Source of the DNA: Stenotrophomonas sp. SY1
GTDB lineage: Bacteria; Pseudomonadota; Gammaproteobacteria; Xanthomonadales; Xanthomonadaceae
DNA: 64,000 nucleotides
Assembly: GCF_021202945.1 (NCBI RefSeq)
Contig: NZ_JAJOYR010000002.1
Coordinates: 1,175,744 to 1,239,743 of the forward strand
Direction of reading: 5' to 3'
A program made the position numbers and the translations under genes. This document shows positions 25,826 through 34,103 of the stretch, piece by piece. The first letter of the stretch is position 1. Every line of letters starts with the position of its first letter. The notes below the pieces were generated by a model that worked only from the letters and a program-made list of their open reading frames with translations, had not been told where the DNA came from and made no database searches.

Positions 25826-26331
25826 GTCCCCTTCCGCAGCGACGGAGCTGGCAGATAAGACCCCGAATGGGGCGACGCACAGGGATGTGCGTCGTTTTTC
25901 GACGAGACAGGGATGTCTCGTCGAAAAATCCTGCCAGCGGAGTGGACCCGCGATGCGCAGCATCGTGGGCGCGAAGGCAGGGTGTGCTTTCTTTGGGCCA
26001 CGTTTCTTTGCACAAGCAAAGAAAGGTGCGCTCGCCCCCTTTCAGGGGGCGAAAGCTCTTGCTCTCACACTTGACACTTGAAACAACATCAAAATCAAAG
26101 GCTTTCACTCCCCGTCGGGGAGCGAGTTACTTTTCTTTGCTTGTGCAAAGAAAAGCTAACCAAAAGAAAGCACACCCTGCCTCCGCGCCTTCCGCGCTTC
26201 GCGCTACAGATTCACTCCGCCGGCAGGATTTTTCGACGAGACATCCCTGTCTCGTCGAAAAACGACGCACATCCCTGTGCGTCGCCCCATTCGGGGTCTT
26301 ATCTGCCAGCTCCGTCGCTACGGAAGGGGAC
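25826..26331. repeat. Large nested inverted repeat (about 506 bp)
   Basis: The left arm starts GTCCCCTTCCGCAGCGACGG and the right arm ends with its complement at 26331. The outer 110 bp of the two arms differ at only about two positions. Each outer arm contains two internal palindromes, GACGCACAGGGATGTGCGTC and CGACGAGACAGGGATGTCTC (extended). The middle parts have diverged into different small hairpins. The inner parts match again through GCAGGGTGTGCTTTCTTT and the TTTCTTTGC...GCAAAGAAA palindromes, around a short AT-rich centre near 26070-26095. No open frame inside is credible and no target-site duplication is obvious. It separates the epimerase from the RpiR gene. Confidence 0.85.
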
Positions 26332-26583
26332 CCGGCCAGTCAAAGACATAAACAACAGCACAAACAACTGCAACAACAACGGCAACAGCAGCCGAAGCCA
26401 AAGCCGAAGCAACACCTGCCTTCACCCGACTGACGATCCGTTTGCAGCAGGCCTGCCATACGTAACCCGAACAAGCGCAGCACACCTCGCACCCGCTGCC
26501 CACAACGCAAAAACCCACGCAGCACCTGCCACACGTCGTCGCCAATCCCTTAGAGTCGCCAACGACCAACCGACATCCCACCC
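26332..26583. other. Intergenic region before the RpiR gene
   Basis: This stretch is CA- and CAA-rich (26345-26385). It holds an inverted GGCTTC/GGCTTT hexamer run (CAGCCGAAGCCAAAGCCGAA at about 26389-26408) that mirrors the array on the other side of the large inverted repeat. The promoter of the RpiR gene must lie within its last 150 bases; no clear elements were found. No gene is seen. Confidence 0.5.
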
Positions 26584-27432
26584 ATGCCACCCCTGGTAAA
26601 ACTCCGCTCAGAACGCGAACAGATGTCGGCCATCGAACGTCGCATCGCCGACTTCATCCTCGACAACGCCCACCTGCTGCGCGACTACTCCTCGCAGCAG
26701 TTGGCCAATGCCCTGGGCATCAGCCAGTCCAGCGTCGTGAAGTTCAGCCAGAAACTCGGCTTCAAGGGCTACCCGGATCTGAAGTACTCCGTCGGCGCCG
26801 CCGTCGCCCTTGCCGGCAACGGTGAAACCGCCGACTGGCCGCCCGAGGACCAACCCGGTGGCTACCTGCTGGCCGCCGAAACCCTGCGCCGTGCCAAGGT
26901 CGCCGCCGAAGAAGAAACCATGGCCGCAAACCCGCAGGCCGATGTGGAAGCAGTGATCGCATTGATCGACACCGCGCCCAAGGTCTTCATCTACGGCCTC
27001 GGCGACGATGGCCTGTATGCGCGCGAGTTCGCCATGCGTCTGTCGTTGCTGGGCATCCTCACCGTGCAGCATGCCGATCCCATCCTGATGACCGCCAACC
27101 TGTCGGCCGCGCGCCCCGGCGATGTGCTGCTGGTGTTCTCCGAGTTCGGCAAGCTGCCGCAGCTGTGGCAGCTGTCACGGCAGTTCCAGGAAGTGGGCGG
27201 CAAGGTGGTTTCGATCACCCGCCACACCGCCAATCCGCTGCGCGCACATGCCGATGCTTCGCTGGTCCTATGCGCGCACGACCCGCAGCCGCAGATCGCG
27301 CAACTGCTGTACCGTTGCTCGCTGCAATACCTGCTGGATTTCGTGTTCGTGCTGTTGTGTCAATCCAATCCCGATCGGCAGCGGCAACTGGCAGTGAACC
27401 AGGAACGCATCCAGCACCTGATGGACAACTGA
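26584..27432 (+). CDS. RpiR/MurR-family transcriptional regulator
   Basis: This 282-residue protein has an N-terminal RpiR helix-turn-helix domain (about 1-77, with SSQQLANALGISQSSVVKFS) and a C-terminal SIS sugar-phosphate-binding domain (about 125-260, with VFIYGLGDDGLYARE and VLLVFSEFGKLPQ). The family includes MurR of E. coli, which senses MurNAc-6-phosphate. The SIS glycine-rich loop and serine/threonine region are altered (GLGDDG), so the ligand may differ. It is followed 17 bases later by the L,D-transpeptidase gene and lies in the murein-peptide cluster, so I infer that it controls the cluster. Confidence 0.9.
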   Translation: MPPLVKLRSEREQMSAIERRIADFILDNAHLLRDYSSQQLANALGISQSSVVKFSQKLGFKGYPDLKYSVGAAVALAGNGETADWPPEDQPGGYLLAAETLRRAKVAAEEETMAANPQADVEAVIALIDTAPKVFIYGLGDDGLYAREFAMRLSLLGILTVQHADPILMTANLSAARPGDVLLVFSEFGKLPQLWQLSRQFQEVGGKVVSITRHTANPLRAHADASLVLCAHDPQPQIAQLLYRCSLQYLLDFVFVLLCQSNPDRQRQLAVNQERIQHLMDN

Positions 27433-27449
27433 TAGCCGGAGCCGCCGCC

Positions 27450-28241
27450 ATGCCATCCCTGTTCCATGCCACTGCCCGGCAGCTGCTGTCACCGCTGGTG
27501 TGCCTGCTCGCCTTCACCGCGCCGTTCGCTTCCGCCTCGCCGCTGGCCACACCCGTGCACGATGCGCGGCAGCTGGTTGTCGTTACCGCGCCCTCATGGG
27601 ATGCGCCCTCCGGCCGATTGCAGGCTTTCGAGCGTGGCGACGGTGGCTGGAAACCGCACGCCGCCAGCTTCGACGTATCGCTGGGCCGCACCGGCATCGC
27701 GTGGGGCATCGGCCTGCATCCGCAACAGGACAATGGCCCGCAGAAGCGCGAAGGCGACGGCCGCAGCCCAGCCGGCATCTTCAACATCGGGCCCGCGTTC
27801 GGCTATGCCGATCATGCCGGCACCGCACTGCCGTACCAGCCGATGCTGGCCACCAGCTACTGCATGGACGTGCCTGCCTCGCCGCTGTACAACCGCATCG
27901 TCGACGCCGCAAAGGTTGGCCAAGACGCGGTGAAGGGGTCGACCGAGGCCATGCGCCTGGACCTGCACAACAAGGGCGACATCCGTTACCGCGAAGGCTT
28001 CGTCATCGAACACAACCCGGCCAACGTACCCGGCCAGGGCAGCTGCATCTTCGCCCACCTGCGCCGTGCGGCCGGCGAGGCCACCGCCGGCTGCACCGCA
28101 ATGGAACCCCGGCAGATGAGCGACCTGCTCGCCTGGCTCTCACCGGCGGCCAAGCCGCTGTTCGTGCTGCTGCCCGAAGATGATTACGAACGCCTGCGGC
28201 GCAGCTGGGGCCTGCCGGTACTGACGGAGGTCGCACGTTGA
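27450..28241 (+). CDS. YkuD-domain L,D-transpeptidase-like protein (ErfK/YbiS-type, COG3786)
   Basis: This 263-residue exported protein (signal peptide ending ASA before SPLA) has a YkuD domain. The conserved opening GDGRSPAGIF is near residues 102-111, and the catalytic His203 (IFAHL) and Cys215 (AGCTAM) are present. YkuD enzymes form or cut bonds at diaminopimelate in peptidoglycan through a cysteine thioester. This COG3786 form may act as an L,D-carboxypeptidase or transpeptidase. The start at 27450 follows CCGGAG and yields a proper signal peptide. The stop overlaps the TTG start of the next gene (TTGA). Confidence 0.87.
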   Translation: MPSLFHATARQLLSPLVCLLAFTAPFASASPLATPVHDARQLVVVTAPSWDAPSGRLQAFERGDGGWKPHAASFDVSLGRTGIAWGIGLHPQQDNGPQKREGDGRSPAGIFNIGPAFGYADHAGTALPYQPMLATSYCMDVPASPLYNRIVDAAKVGQDAVKGSTEAMRLDLHNKGDIRYREGFVIEHNPANVPGQGSCIFAHLRRAAGEATAGCTAMEPRQMSDLLAWLSPAAKPLFVLLPEDDYERLRRSWGLPVLTEVAR

Positions 28242-29518
28242 GCACGTCCGCACGCCGCTTCACACTCTCCGCGCCGGTCAAGGTGCTGATCGCACTGGTG
28301 CTGGCCGCCATCGTCGGCCTGTCGCTGACCGCCCACGATCCCGTATTGGCGCTGCAGGTTGCCGATGTGGTTCGGCCCATTGGCCGGCTCTGGCTCAATG
28401 CCCTGCAGATGACGGTGGTGCCGCTGGTCACCGCGCTGGTCATCGTTGGCGTCAACACCGCCAGCAATGCCGCCGCCTCCGGGCGCACGGCGCGCAACGC
28501 GATCATCGTGTTCCTGGTGCTGCTGGTCGGCTCGGCCGCGTTTTCGGCGCTGATCACACCGGCCTTGCTCGACCTGGTGCCGCGTGATGCCGGCACCATC
28601 CAGACCTTCCGCGATGCCCTGCATTCCTCAGTGACCAAGGGCACGCCGCCCAGTGCCGCGCAGTGGATCAGCTCGCTGATTCCCAGCAACGCCTTGGCCG
28701 CCGCCGCATCGGCATCGATGTTGCCGCTGGTGGTGTTCGCCATGTTCTTCGGCTTTGCCCTGAGCCGCCAGGAAGCCGAGCGCCGCGACCGCATCCTGGA
28801 CATCATCCGCATCGTCGCCGACACCATGATCACCATCGTGCGCTGGGTGTTGTGGGCCGCGCCGGTCGGCGTGTTCGCGCTGGTGCTGGTGGTCTGCGCC
28901 GAGGTCGGCATGAGCGTGCTGGGCGTGCTGGGCTACTACATCGTGCTGATGTGCGTGATCTACATCCTGATCACCCTGCTGCTGTACGTGGTGGCCCGCT
29001 TCGCCGCCGGCGAGCCGCTGCGCCGCTTCGCCAGCGCACTGGTGCCGGTACAGGTGATCGCCGGCAGCACGCAGTCGTCATTGGCTTCGTTGCCGGCGAT
29101 GATCGACAGCGCGCGCAACCGCCTGGGCTATCCGGCCGCATTGACCGCGCTGGTGCTGCCGATGGCGGTATCGCTGTTCCGCATCACCAGCCCGGCGCAG
29201 TACATCGCCGTGGCGACCTTCATCGCCTGGCTGTACGGCATCGACATTTCCGTCTCGCAGTACGCGGTGGCGGTGCTGCTGGCCGCGGTGATCAGCATGG
29301 GCTCCACCGGTCTGCCGGGCCAGGCCAACTTCATGACCAACAACCTGCCGATCACGCAGAGCCTGGGCCTGCCGGTGGAACCGCTGGGCGTGCTGTTGGC
29401 GGTGGACACCATTCCGGACGTGTTCTGCACCATCGGCAACGCCACCGGCGGCGTCACCGCCACCGGCATCGTCGCCAGGCATACGCCCACCGCAACCGAA
29501 CCGGACAGCAATGCGTAG
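28238..29518 (+). CDS. Dicarboxylate/amino acid:cation symporter (DAACS family)
   Basis: This 426-residue inner-membrane protein has about eight spans and the two re-entrant hairpins of the glutamate transporter fold: HP1 GSTQSSLASLP and HP2 GSTGLPGQANF. It starts at TTG 28238, overlapping the upstream stop, with GACGGAGG eight bases before it. The NMDGT motif of sodium-coupled members is replaced by LPMAVSLFR. In the last helix the pattern DVFCTIGNATGG keeps the amino-group aspartate, but the substrate-side arginine is Cys and the sodium-site aspartate is Gly. So it may not carry glutamate. It probably imports an amino acid or small peptide released from murein. Confidence 0.88.
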   Translation: MSTSARRFTLSAPVKVLIALVLAAIVGLSLTAHDPVLALQVADVVRPIGRLWLNALQMTVVPLVTALVIVGVNTASNAAASGRTARNAIIVFLVLLVGSAAFSALITPALLDLVPRDAGTIQTFRDALHSSVTKGTPPSAAQWISSLIPSNALAAAASASMLPLVVFAMFFGFALSRQEAERRDRILDIIRIVADTMITIVRWVLWAAPVGVFALVLVVCAEVGMSVLGVLGYYIVLMCVIYILITLLLYVVARFAAGEPLRRFASALVPVQVIAGSTQSSLASLPAMIDSARNRLGYPAALTALVLPMAVSLFRITSPAQYIAVATFIAWLYGIDISVSQYAVAVLLAAVISMGSTGLPGQANFMTNNLPITQSLGLPVEPLGVLLAVDTIPDVFCTIGNATGGVTATGIVARHTPTATEPDSNA

Positions 29519-29540
29519 GCAGGGATGAAATCCCGGCCCC

Positions 29541-29660
29541 TGTAGGAGCGGCGTAAGCCGCGAGGCTGATCAAGCAACCGCAGCCGAATCAATATGCGAT
29601 TGCATAGAGTCTGCGGGCATTTCGCATGATCAGCTTCGCGGCTTGCGCCGCACCTACAGG
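29541..29660. repeat. Inverted REP pair
   Basis: TGTAGGAGCGGCGTAAGCCG (from 29541) faces TGATCAGCTTCGCGGCTTGC (29627 to 29660, ending ACCTACAGG). The pair can fold into one long stem directly after the symporter gene. Confidence 0.8.
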
Positions 29661-29705
29661 CACCCCAGCACCGGGATGACGCCCTGCCTCATCCCGGTGT
29701 GTGTT

Positions 29706-30143
29706 CTACCCCAGATAAGGTGGCGACGATGGTGTGCCCTGCTCGGCATCGGCCGACATCACGTCACGCGTGTTCTTCTGTACCGCCACAGCACTGAACA
29801 AAGCCAATGTGAACGCCATGCCGTAGAAGCCCTTCTCACTAAGCGTCATGCCGGCATTCCACAAACCAATCACCAACAAAAACAATGCAGCCATCAGCGC
29901 GAACCAAGCCAGGCTGTAGTAAAGCCCACTGACCCGGATGCCTTCCAGCCGATCACGCAAACTCTTCTGCAGCGATACGGCTGCGAACAGGCCAAACAGC
30001 AGCAATGTCAGGTAATAGCCCTTCTCATTGAGCTGCATCTGCGCATTGAACAGGCCTACCAGGTAGGCCGCAGCACCCAGCAGCAACGCTGTCCACGATG
30101 CGGCGATGAACGCGACCGAAGGCCGATGTACTTGATGACCCAT
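29706..30143 (-). CDS. yiaA: YiaA/YiaB-type inner-membrane protein
   Basis: This 145-residue protein has four membrane spans arranged as two similar halves. Each half has a conserved pattern ending in a span plus Q-K/S-x-R-D-x (LNEKGYYLTLLLFGLFAAVSLQKSLRD approximates TLSEKGFYGMAFTLALFSAVAVQKNTRD, shown here only as patterns around NEKGYY and SEKGFY). This is typical of the YiaA/YiaB (yiaAB) family. Function is unknown. The ATG at 30143 has GGAGATTTTG before it, so the in-frame TTG just upstream is not used. Confidence 0.85.
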   Translation of the reverse strand: MGHQVHRPSVAFIAASWTALLLGAAAYLVGLFNAQMQLNEKGYYLTLLLFGLFAAVSLQKSLRDRLEGIRVSGLYYSLAWFALMAALFLLVIGLWNAGMTLSEKGFYGMAFTLALFSAVAVQKNTRDVMSADAEQGTPSSPPYLG

Positions 30144-30303
30144 CAAAATCTCCTTTTTTATTTACATACCGCGCATCACCCATGAGCGCGCTTGCGCCAC
30201 CTTAGGTGATTGCGCTCGGCACTCCCACTCAAAACGCCAGCACATTTGACAGACATGCTGTAAAACACGCATCGGATACCCGTTTCCGCTACCGGAGATC
30301 ACC

Positions 30304-31470
30304 ATGCGCCGTCCGTTGCTGCTTTCCATGACCCTGGCACTTGCCCCCGCGCTGATAACTGCGGCCTGCGCCAAGGCCCCCGCCGACCCGGCCGCCGAAG
30401 CGGCGGTCAAACAGGCGCAGTGGCCGTTCACCGTTACCGAGAACGGCAGCTTCAAGGAGCCCTGGGCGATGACGTTCCTGCCCGATGGCAGCGCGCTCAT
30501 CACCGAGAAGGCCGGCAAGCTGATTCACTTCAACCCGGCAACCGGCAAGCGTGGCGAGATCAGCGGCGTGCCGGCGGTGGCCTACGGTGGCCAGGGTGGT
30601 TTTGGCGATGTGATCGCCCACCCGCAGTTCGCCAGCAATGGGCTGGTCTATTACAGCTACGCCGAGGAAGGCCCGGACGACACCCGTGGCGCCGCCGTGG
30701 CGCGCGCCAAACTGGTGCTCGATGCCAACGGTGGTGGTCAGCTGACCGACGCGCAGGTGATCTGGCGGCAGACGCCCAAGGTCACCGGCCGTGGCCATTA
30801 CGGCCACCGCATGACCTTCGGCCCGGACGGCAAGCTGTGGATCAGCTCCAGCGAGCGGCAGAAGTTCGACCCGGCCCAGGACATGAAGAGCAACCTGGGC
30901 AAGATCATCCGCCTCAACGAAGACGGCAGCATTCCGGCCGACAACCCGTTCGTTGCCCAAGGCTCGCCGGCTGACCAGGTCTGGTCGCTGGGCCATCGCA
31001 GCGTGCTGGGCATCGCCTTCGATGCCAACGGCAAGTTGTGGGAACACGAAATGGGCCCGAAGGGCGGCGATGAGCTGAACCTGATCCAGCGCGGTGGCAA
31101 CTACGGCTATCCCATCGTCTCCAACGGCGACCATTACGACGGCCGCCCGATTCCCGACCATGACACCCGCCCGGAATTCATCGCGCCGGTGGTGACCTGG
31201 CGCCAGGTGATCTCCCCGGCCGGCTTCGTCATCTACAACGGCACGCAGTTCCCGCAATGGCAGGGCAGCGGCTTCATCGGTGGCCTGTCGTCCATGTCGC
31301 TGGTGCGCGTGGCCTTCGACGGCGACAAGGCGCGCGAAGCCGAACGCTTCGACATGGGCAACCGCATCCGCGAAGTGGAACAAGGCCCGGACGGCGCACT
31401 GTGGCTGCTGGAAGACGGCAAGGACGGATCGGAAGGCCGCCTGCTGAAGCTCACGCCCAAAGCCGGTTGA
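30304..31470 (+). CDS. PQQ-dependent sugar dehydrogenase (aldose dehydrogenase, YliI-like) lipoprotein
   Basis: This 388-residue protein has a lipoprotein signal (lipobox TAAC, Cys22) and a six-bladed beta-propeller of the soluble glucose dehydrogenase family. Conserved segments include [67 protein letters not shown] and NYGYP. The histidine in GHYGHR and the lysine/arginine residues that hold PQQ are probably present. It is expected to oxidise aldose sugars in the periplasm using PQQ. It is a single-gene unit followed by a REP cluster. Confidence 0.88.
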   Translation: MRRPLLLSMTLALAPALITAACAKAPADPAAEAAVKQAQWPFTVTENGSFKEPWAMTFLPDGSALITEKAGKLIHFNPATGKRGEISGVPAVAYGGQGGFGDVIAHPQFASNGLVYYSYAEEGPDDTRGAAVARAKLVLDANGGGQLTDAQVIWRQTPKVTGRGHYGHRMTFGPDGKLWISSSERQKFDPAQDMKSNLGKIIRLNEDGSIPADNPFVAQGSPADQVWSLGHRSVLGIAFDANGKLWEHEMGPKGGDELNLIQRGGNYGYPIVSNGDHYDGRPIPDHDTRPEFIAPVVTWRQVISPAGFVIYNGTQFPQWQGSGFIGGLSSMSLVRVAFDGDKAREAERFDMGNRIREVEQGPDGALWLLEDGKDGSEGRLLKLTPKAG

Positions 31471-31489
31471 GCCACACGCCGCCGTTATC

Positions 31490-31787
31490 TGTAGGAGCGG
31501 CTTCAGCCGCGAAGCTGACGCCGCTCCAGGCCTGCACGATCTCAGCGATTGCATCACGCGTTGTCGGTGGTGCAGTCGCAAGCGTCCTGAGCGTTTCCCG
31601 CCACCGACTTCGCGGCTCACGCCGCTCCTGCCGGGCAAGGCTGTTGTAGGAGCGGCGTGAACCGCGAAGCTGAAGGTGCTTCAGCTCGACGCCACAACAG
31701 CAATTGCACAGCACGCTTTCGATGGTGCAATCACCAGCGGATGATGGTTGCCCATCTCCGGCTTCGTGGCTGAAGCCGCTCCTGCCG
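31490..31787. repeat. Cluster of four REP sequences (two inverted pairs)
   Basis: Copies lie at 31490-31518 (forward), 31607-31632 (reverse), 31645-31673 (forward) and 31758-31787 (reverse), all built on GTAGGAGCGGC...GCCGCGAAGCTG. They fill the 324-bp gap between the convergent sugar dehydrogenase and GH3 genes, and no gene is seen there. Two hairpins of about 140 bases each could form. Confidence 0.85.
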
Positions 31788-31794
31788 CATCACC

Positions 31795-33969
31795 TCATTC
31801 GCCCAGCAGCTCGAACGTCACCGCCTCACCACTGGCCGACGAGGCGCATACCCAGACATCGAACAGGCCCGGCTCGGCCTCGAACGCTTCATACACGCCG
31901 GTGAACGCCAACTGTTCGCGCACCAGACGGAACTGCACCTGCGTCGATTCACCCGGCGCCAATGCGATCTTGCGGAAGTCCTTCAACTCGCGCACCGGGC
32001 GCACGCGGCTGGCAACGCGGTCATGCACGTACAGCTGCACCACTTCCTCACCGGCCACCGCACCGGTGTTGGTCACGGTGGTGGTGATGAGCAGTTCACC
32101 GTCCCAATCCAGCTGCGCTGCACTCAGCTGCGGCGCGCCATAGGCAAATGTCGTGTAAGCCAGGCCATGGCCGAACGCATACAACGGCGCATTCGGAATC
32201 TCCCGCCAGCGTGCCTTGAACTCCGACATGGCCGGCAGCTCCGGGCGGCCGGTACGCGGATGGTTGTAGAAGTACGGCTGCTGCCCCGAGGCCAACGGGA
32301 AACTCACCGGCAACCGCGCCGACGGGCTGTAGTCACCGAACAACACATCGGCCACCGCATGGCCGGTCTGCGTGCCCAGGTACCACGTCACCGCGATCGC
32401 CTGCGCATCACGCACGGCACCGTGCAGCGCCAATGCCCGCCCATTGCGCAGCAGCACCACCAGCGGCGTGCCGGTCGCGGCAATGGCCTCGGCCAATGCC
32501 TGCTGCACTGGCGGCAAGGTGATTTCGATACGCGATTGCGCTTCGCCGCTGTAACGCTGCGGCTCGCCCAGCGCCAGCACCACCACATCGGCGCGGCGCG
32601 CGGCAGCCACGGCGGCATCGATACCGCCATCCAGCGGTGCCTCCAGGTCACAGCCCGGGACGATCTCCAGCATCGCGTCGTCGTCCAGCGCCGCGCGTAC
32701 GCCGGCTTCCAGGGTGACGTAACGCGACTTGTCGCCGAACAGCGTCCAGCAGCCTTCGATGTTGTCGCGGTCCTGCACGAAGGGGCCGATCAATGCGATC
32801 TTCTGCCCGCGCTTGCGCAATGGAAGCAGCGAGGTTTCGTTCTTGAGCAGCACGATCGAACGCCGTGCCGCATCGCGCGACAACGCATCATGCGCGGCGA
32901 TATGCGCCTGGTCCGCTTCACGGGCCGGGTCCAGCGAGCGGTACGGGTCCTCGAACAGGCCCATCGCTTCCTTCAGCCGCAGGATGCGCCGCACCGATTC
33001 GTCCAGCACCGACATCGGCACTTCACCGGCCTCCACCAGTCCGGCCAGGTGGCGGTCGTAGAAGCCGCTCTGCATGCTCAGGTCCAGCCCGGCAAGGAAG
33101 GCCTTGCAGGTCGCATCCACTTCATCAGCGGCGTAGCCGTGCGCGACCAGCTCCATGTCGGCGGTGTAATCGGACACCACCACGCCGTCGAAGCCCCACT
33201 CATACCGCAGCAGTTCGGTCAGCAGCGCGCGATTGGCACTGGCCGGCACCCCGTTGATGTCATTGAAGGCACTCATCAGCGACAACGCGCCGGCCTCCAA
33301 CGCAGCCTTGAACGGCGGCAGATGGATGTCGCGCAGACTCTGCGGCGAGATATCCACCTGCGCGTACTCCATGCCACCGGCCACCGCGCCATAGGCGGCA
33401 AAATGCTTGGGCGTGGCCAACAACGAATCGGCAGCCTTCAGGTCATCGCCCTGGAAGCCGCGCACCCGCGCAGCGGCGAAGGCACAACCCAGCACCACAT
33501 CCTCGCCTGCACCTTCAGCGCCCCGGCCCCAGCGCTGGTCGCGGGCAATGTCCACGGCCGGTGCGTAGGTCCAGTGGATGCCGGCGGCAGTGGCTTCGAT
33601 GGCGGTGGCACGCGCGGTACGGCGGGCCAGGTCCGGTTCGAAGCTGGCCGCTTCGCCCAGCGGAATCGGGAACACCGTGCGCATGCCATGGATCACATCG
33701 GCGGCCAGCGCCACCGGGATTCCCAGCCGGCTCTGTTCCACCGCCACCTGCTGGATGCGTCGCCCGGCCTCGGCACCGACCCCGTTGAACAGCGAACCGA
33801 CGCGGCCGGCGCGCACCTGCTCCAGCACCTGCTCGGCGTTGCGCACATTGGCTTCGGGGTTCACGTCCGGCGCGAACGGCCGGACCATGTCGGCAAACAC
33901 GCCCAGCTGGCCGACCTTCTCTTCGAGGGTCATGCGGGCGATCAGGGATTCAATGCGGTCGGGGGCCAC
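31795..33969 (-). CDS. bglX: Glycoside hydrolase family 3 beta-glucosidase (BglX-like)
   Basis: This enzyme of about 724 residues has the N-terminal GH3 barrel (MTLEEKVGQLG at the start, KHFAAYG, and the nucleophile aspartate in VVSDYTAD) and the C-terminal alpha/beta sandwich domain (LIGPFVQDRDN, DVVVLALGE). It ends in a fibronectin-III-like domain (TVTNTGAVAGEEVVQLY). It removes beta-linked glucose from oligosaccharide ends. The start is placed at GTG 33969, preceded by GAAGGA; the frame runs 34 codons further without a signal peptide. The lack of a signal peptide suggests a cytoplasmic enzyme, unlike periplasmic E. coli BglX. No partner transporter is adjacent. Confidence 0.88.
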   Translation of the reverse strand: MAPDRIESLIARMTLEEKVGQLGVFADMVRPFAPDVNPEANVRNAEQVLEQVRAGRVGSLFNGVGAEAGRRIQQVAVEQSRLGIPVALAADVIHGMRTVFPIPLGEAASFEPDLARRTARATAIEATAAGIHWTYAPAVDIARDQRWGRGAEGAGEDVVLGCAFAAARVRGFQGDDLKAADSLLATPKHFAAYGAVAGGMEYAQVDISPQSLRDIHLPPFKAALEAGALSLMSAFNDINGVPASANRALLTELLRYEWGFDGVVVSDYTADMELVAHGYAADEVDATCKAFLAGLDLSMQSGFYDRHLAGLVEAGEVPMSVLDESVRRILRLKEAMGLFEDPYRSLDPAREADQAHIAAHDALSRDAARRSIVLLKNETSLLPLRKRGQKIALIGPFVQDRDNIEGCWTLFGDKSRYVTLEAGVRAALDDDAMLEIVPGCDLEAPLDGGIDAAVAAARRADVVVLALGEPQRYSGEAQSRIEITLPPVQQALAEAIAATGTPLVVLLRNGRALALHGAVRDAQAIAVTWYLGTQTGHAVADVLFGDYSPSARLPVSFPLASGQQPYFYNHPRTGRPELPAMSEFKARWREIPNAPLYAFGHGLAYTTFAYGAPQLSAAQLDWDGELLITTTVTNTGAVAGEEVVQLYVHDRVASRVRPVRELKDFRKIALAPGESTQVQFRLVREQLAFTGVYEAFEAEPGLFDVWVCASSASGEAVTFELLGE

Positions 33970-34103
33970 CAGCAGTCCTTCAGACAAACGCGTACAAAGC
34001 GCGGATTCTAGCGCCAGCGCCGTTAACTGACCGCCGGCCGGTCGTGCCGAGCCATGCCCGGCATGCGTCACCGGCAGCCCCCCCCGCGCAGCATGGCTGT
34101 GCC

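Noticed and set aside
25826..26331. CRISPR array
   Set aside because: The repeats are inverted arms and nested palindromes, not regularly spaced direct repeats with unique spacers, and no cas gene is present.
25345..26433. A 362-codon plus-strand frame running from the epimerase gene through the large inverted repeat
   Set aside because: Its first part is an out-of-frame reading of the epimerase and its second part crosses repeats; no domain or ribosome site.
32023..34011. A 662-codon plus-strand frame opposite the GH3 gene
   Set aside because: Arg/His/Gln-rich translation without domains; the GH3 enzyme on the minus strand explains the codon bias.
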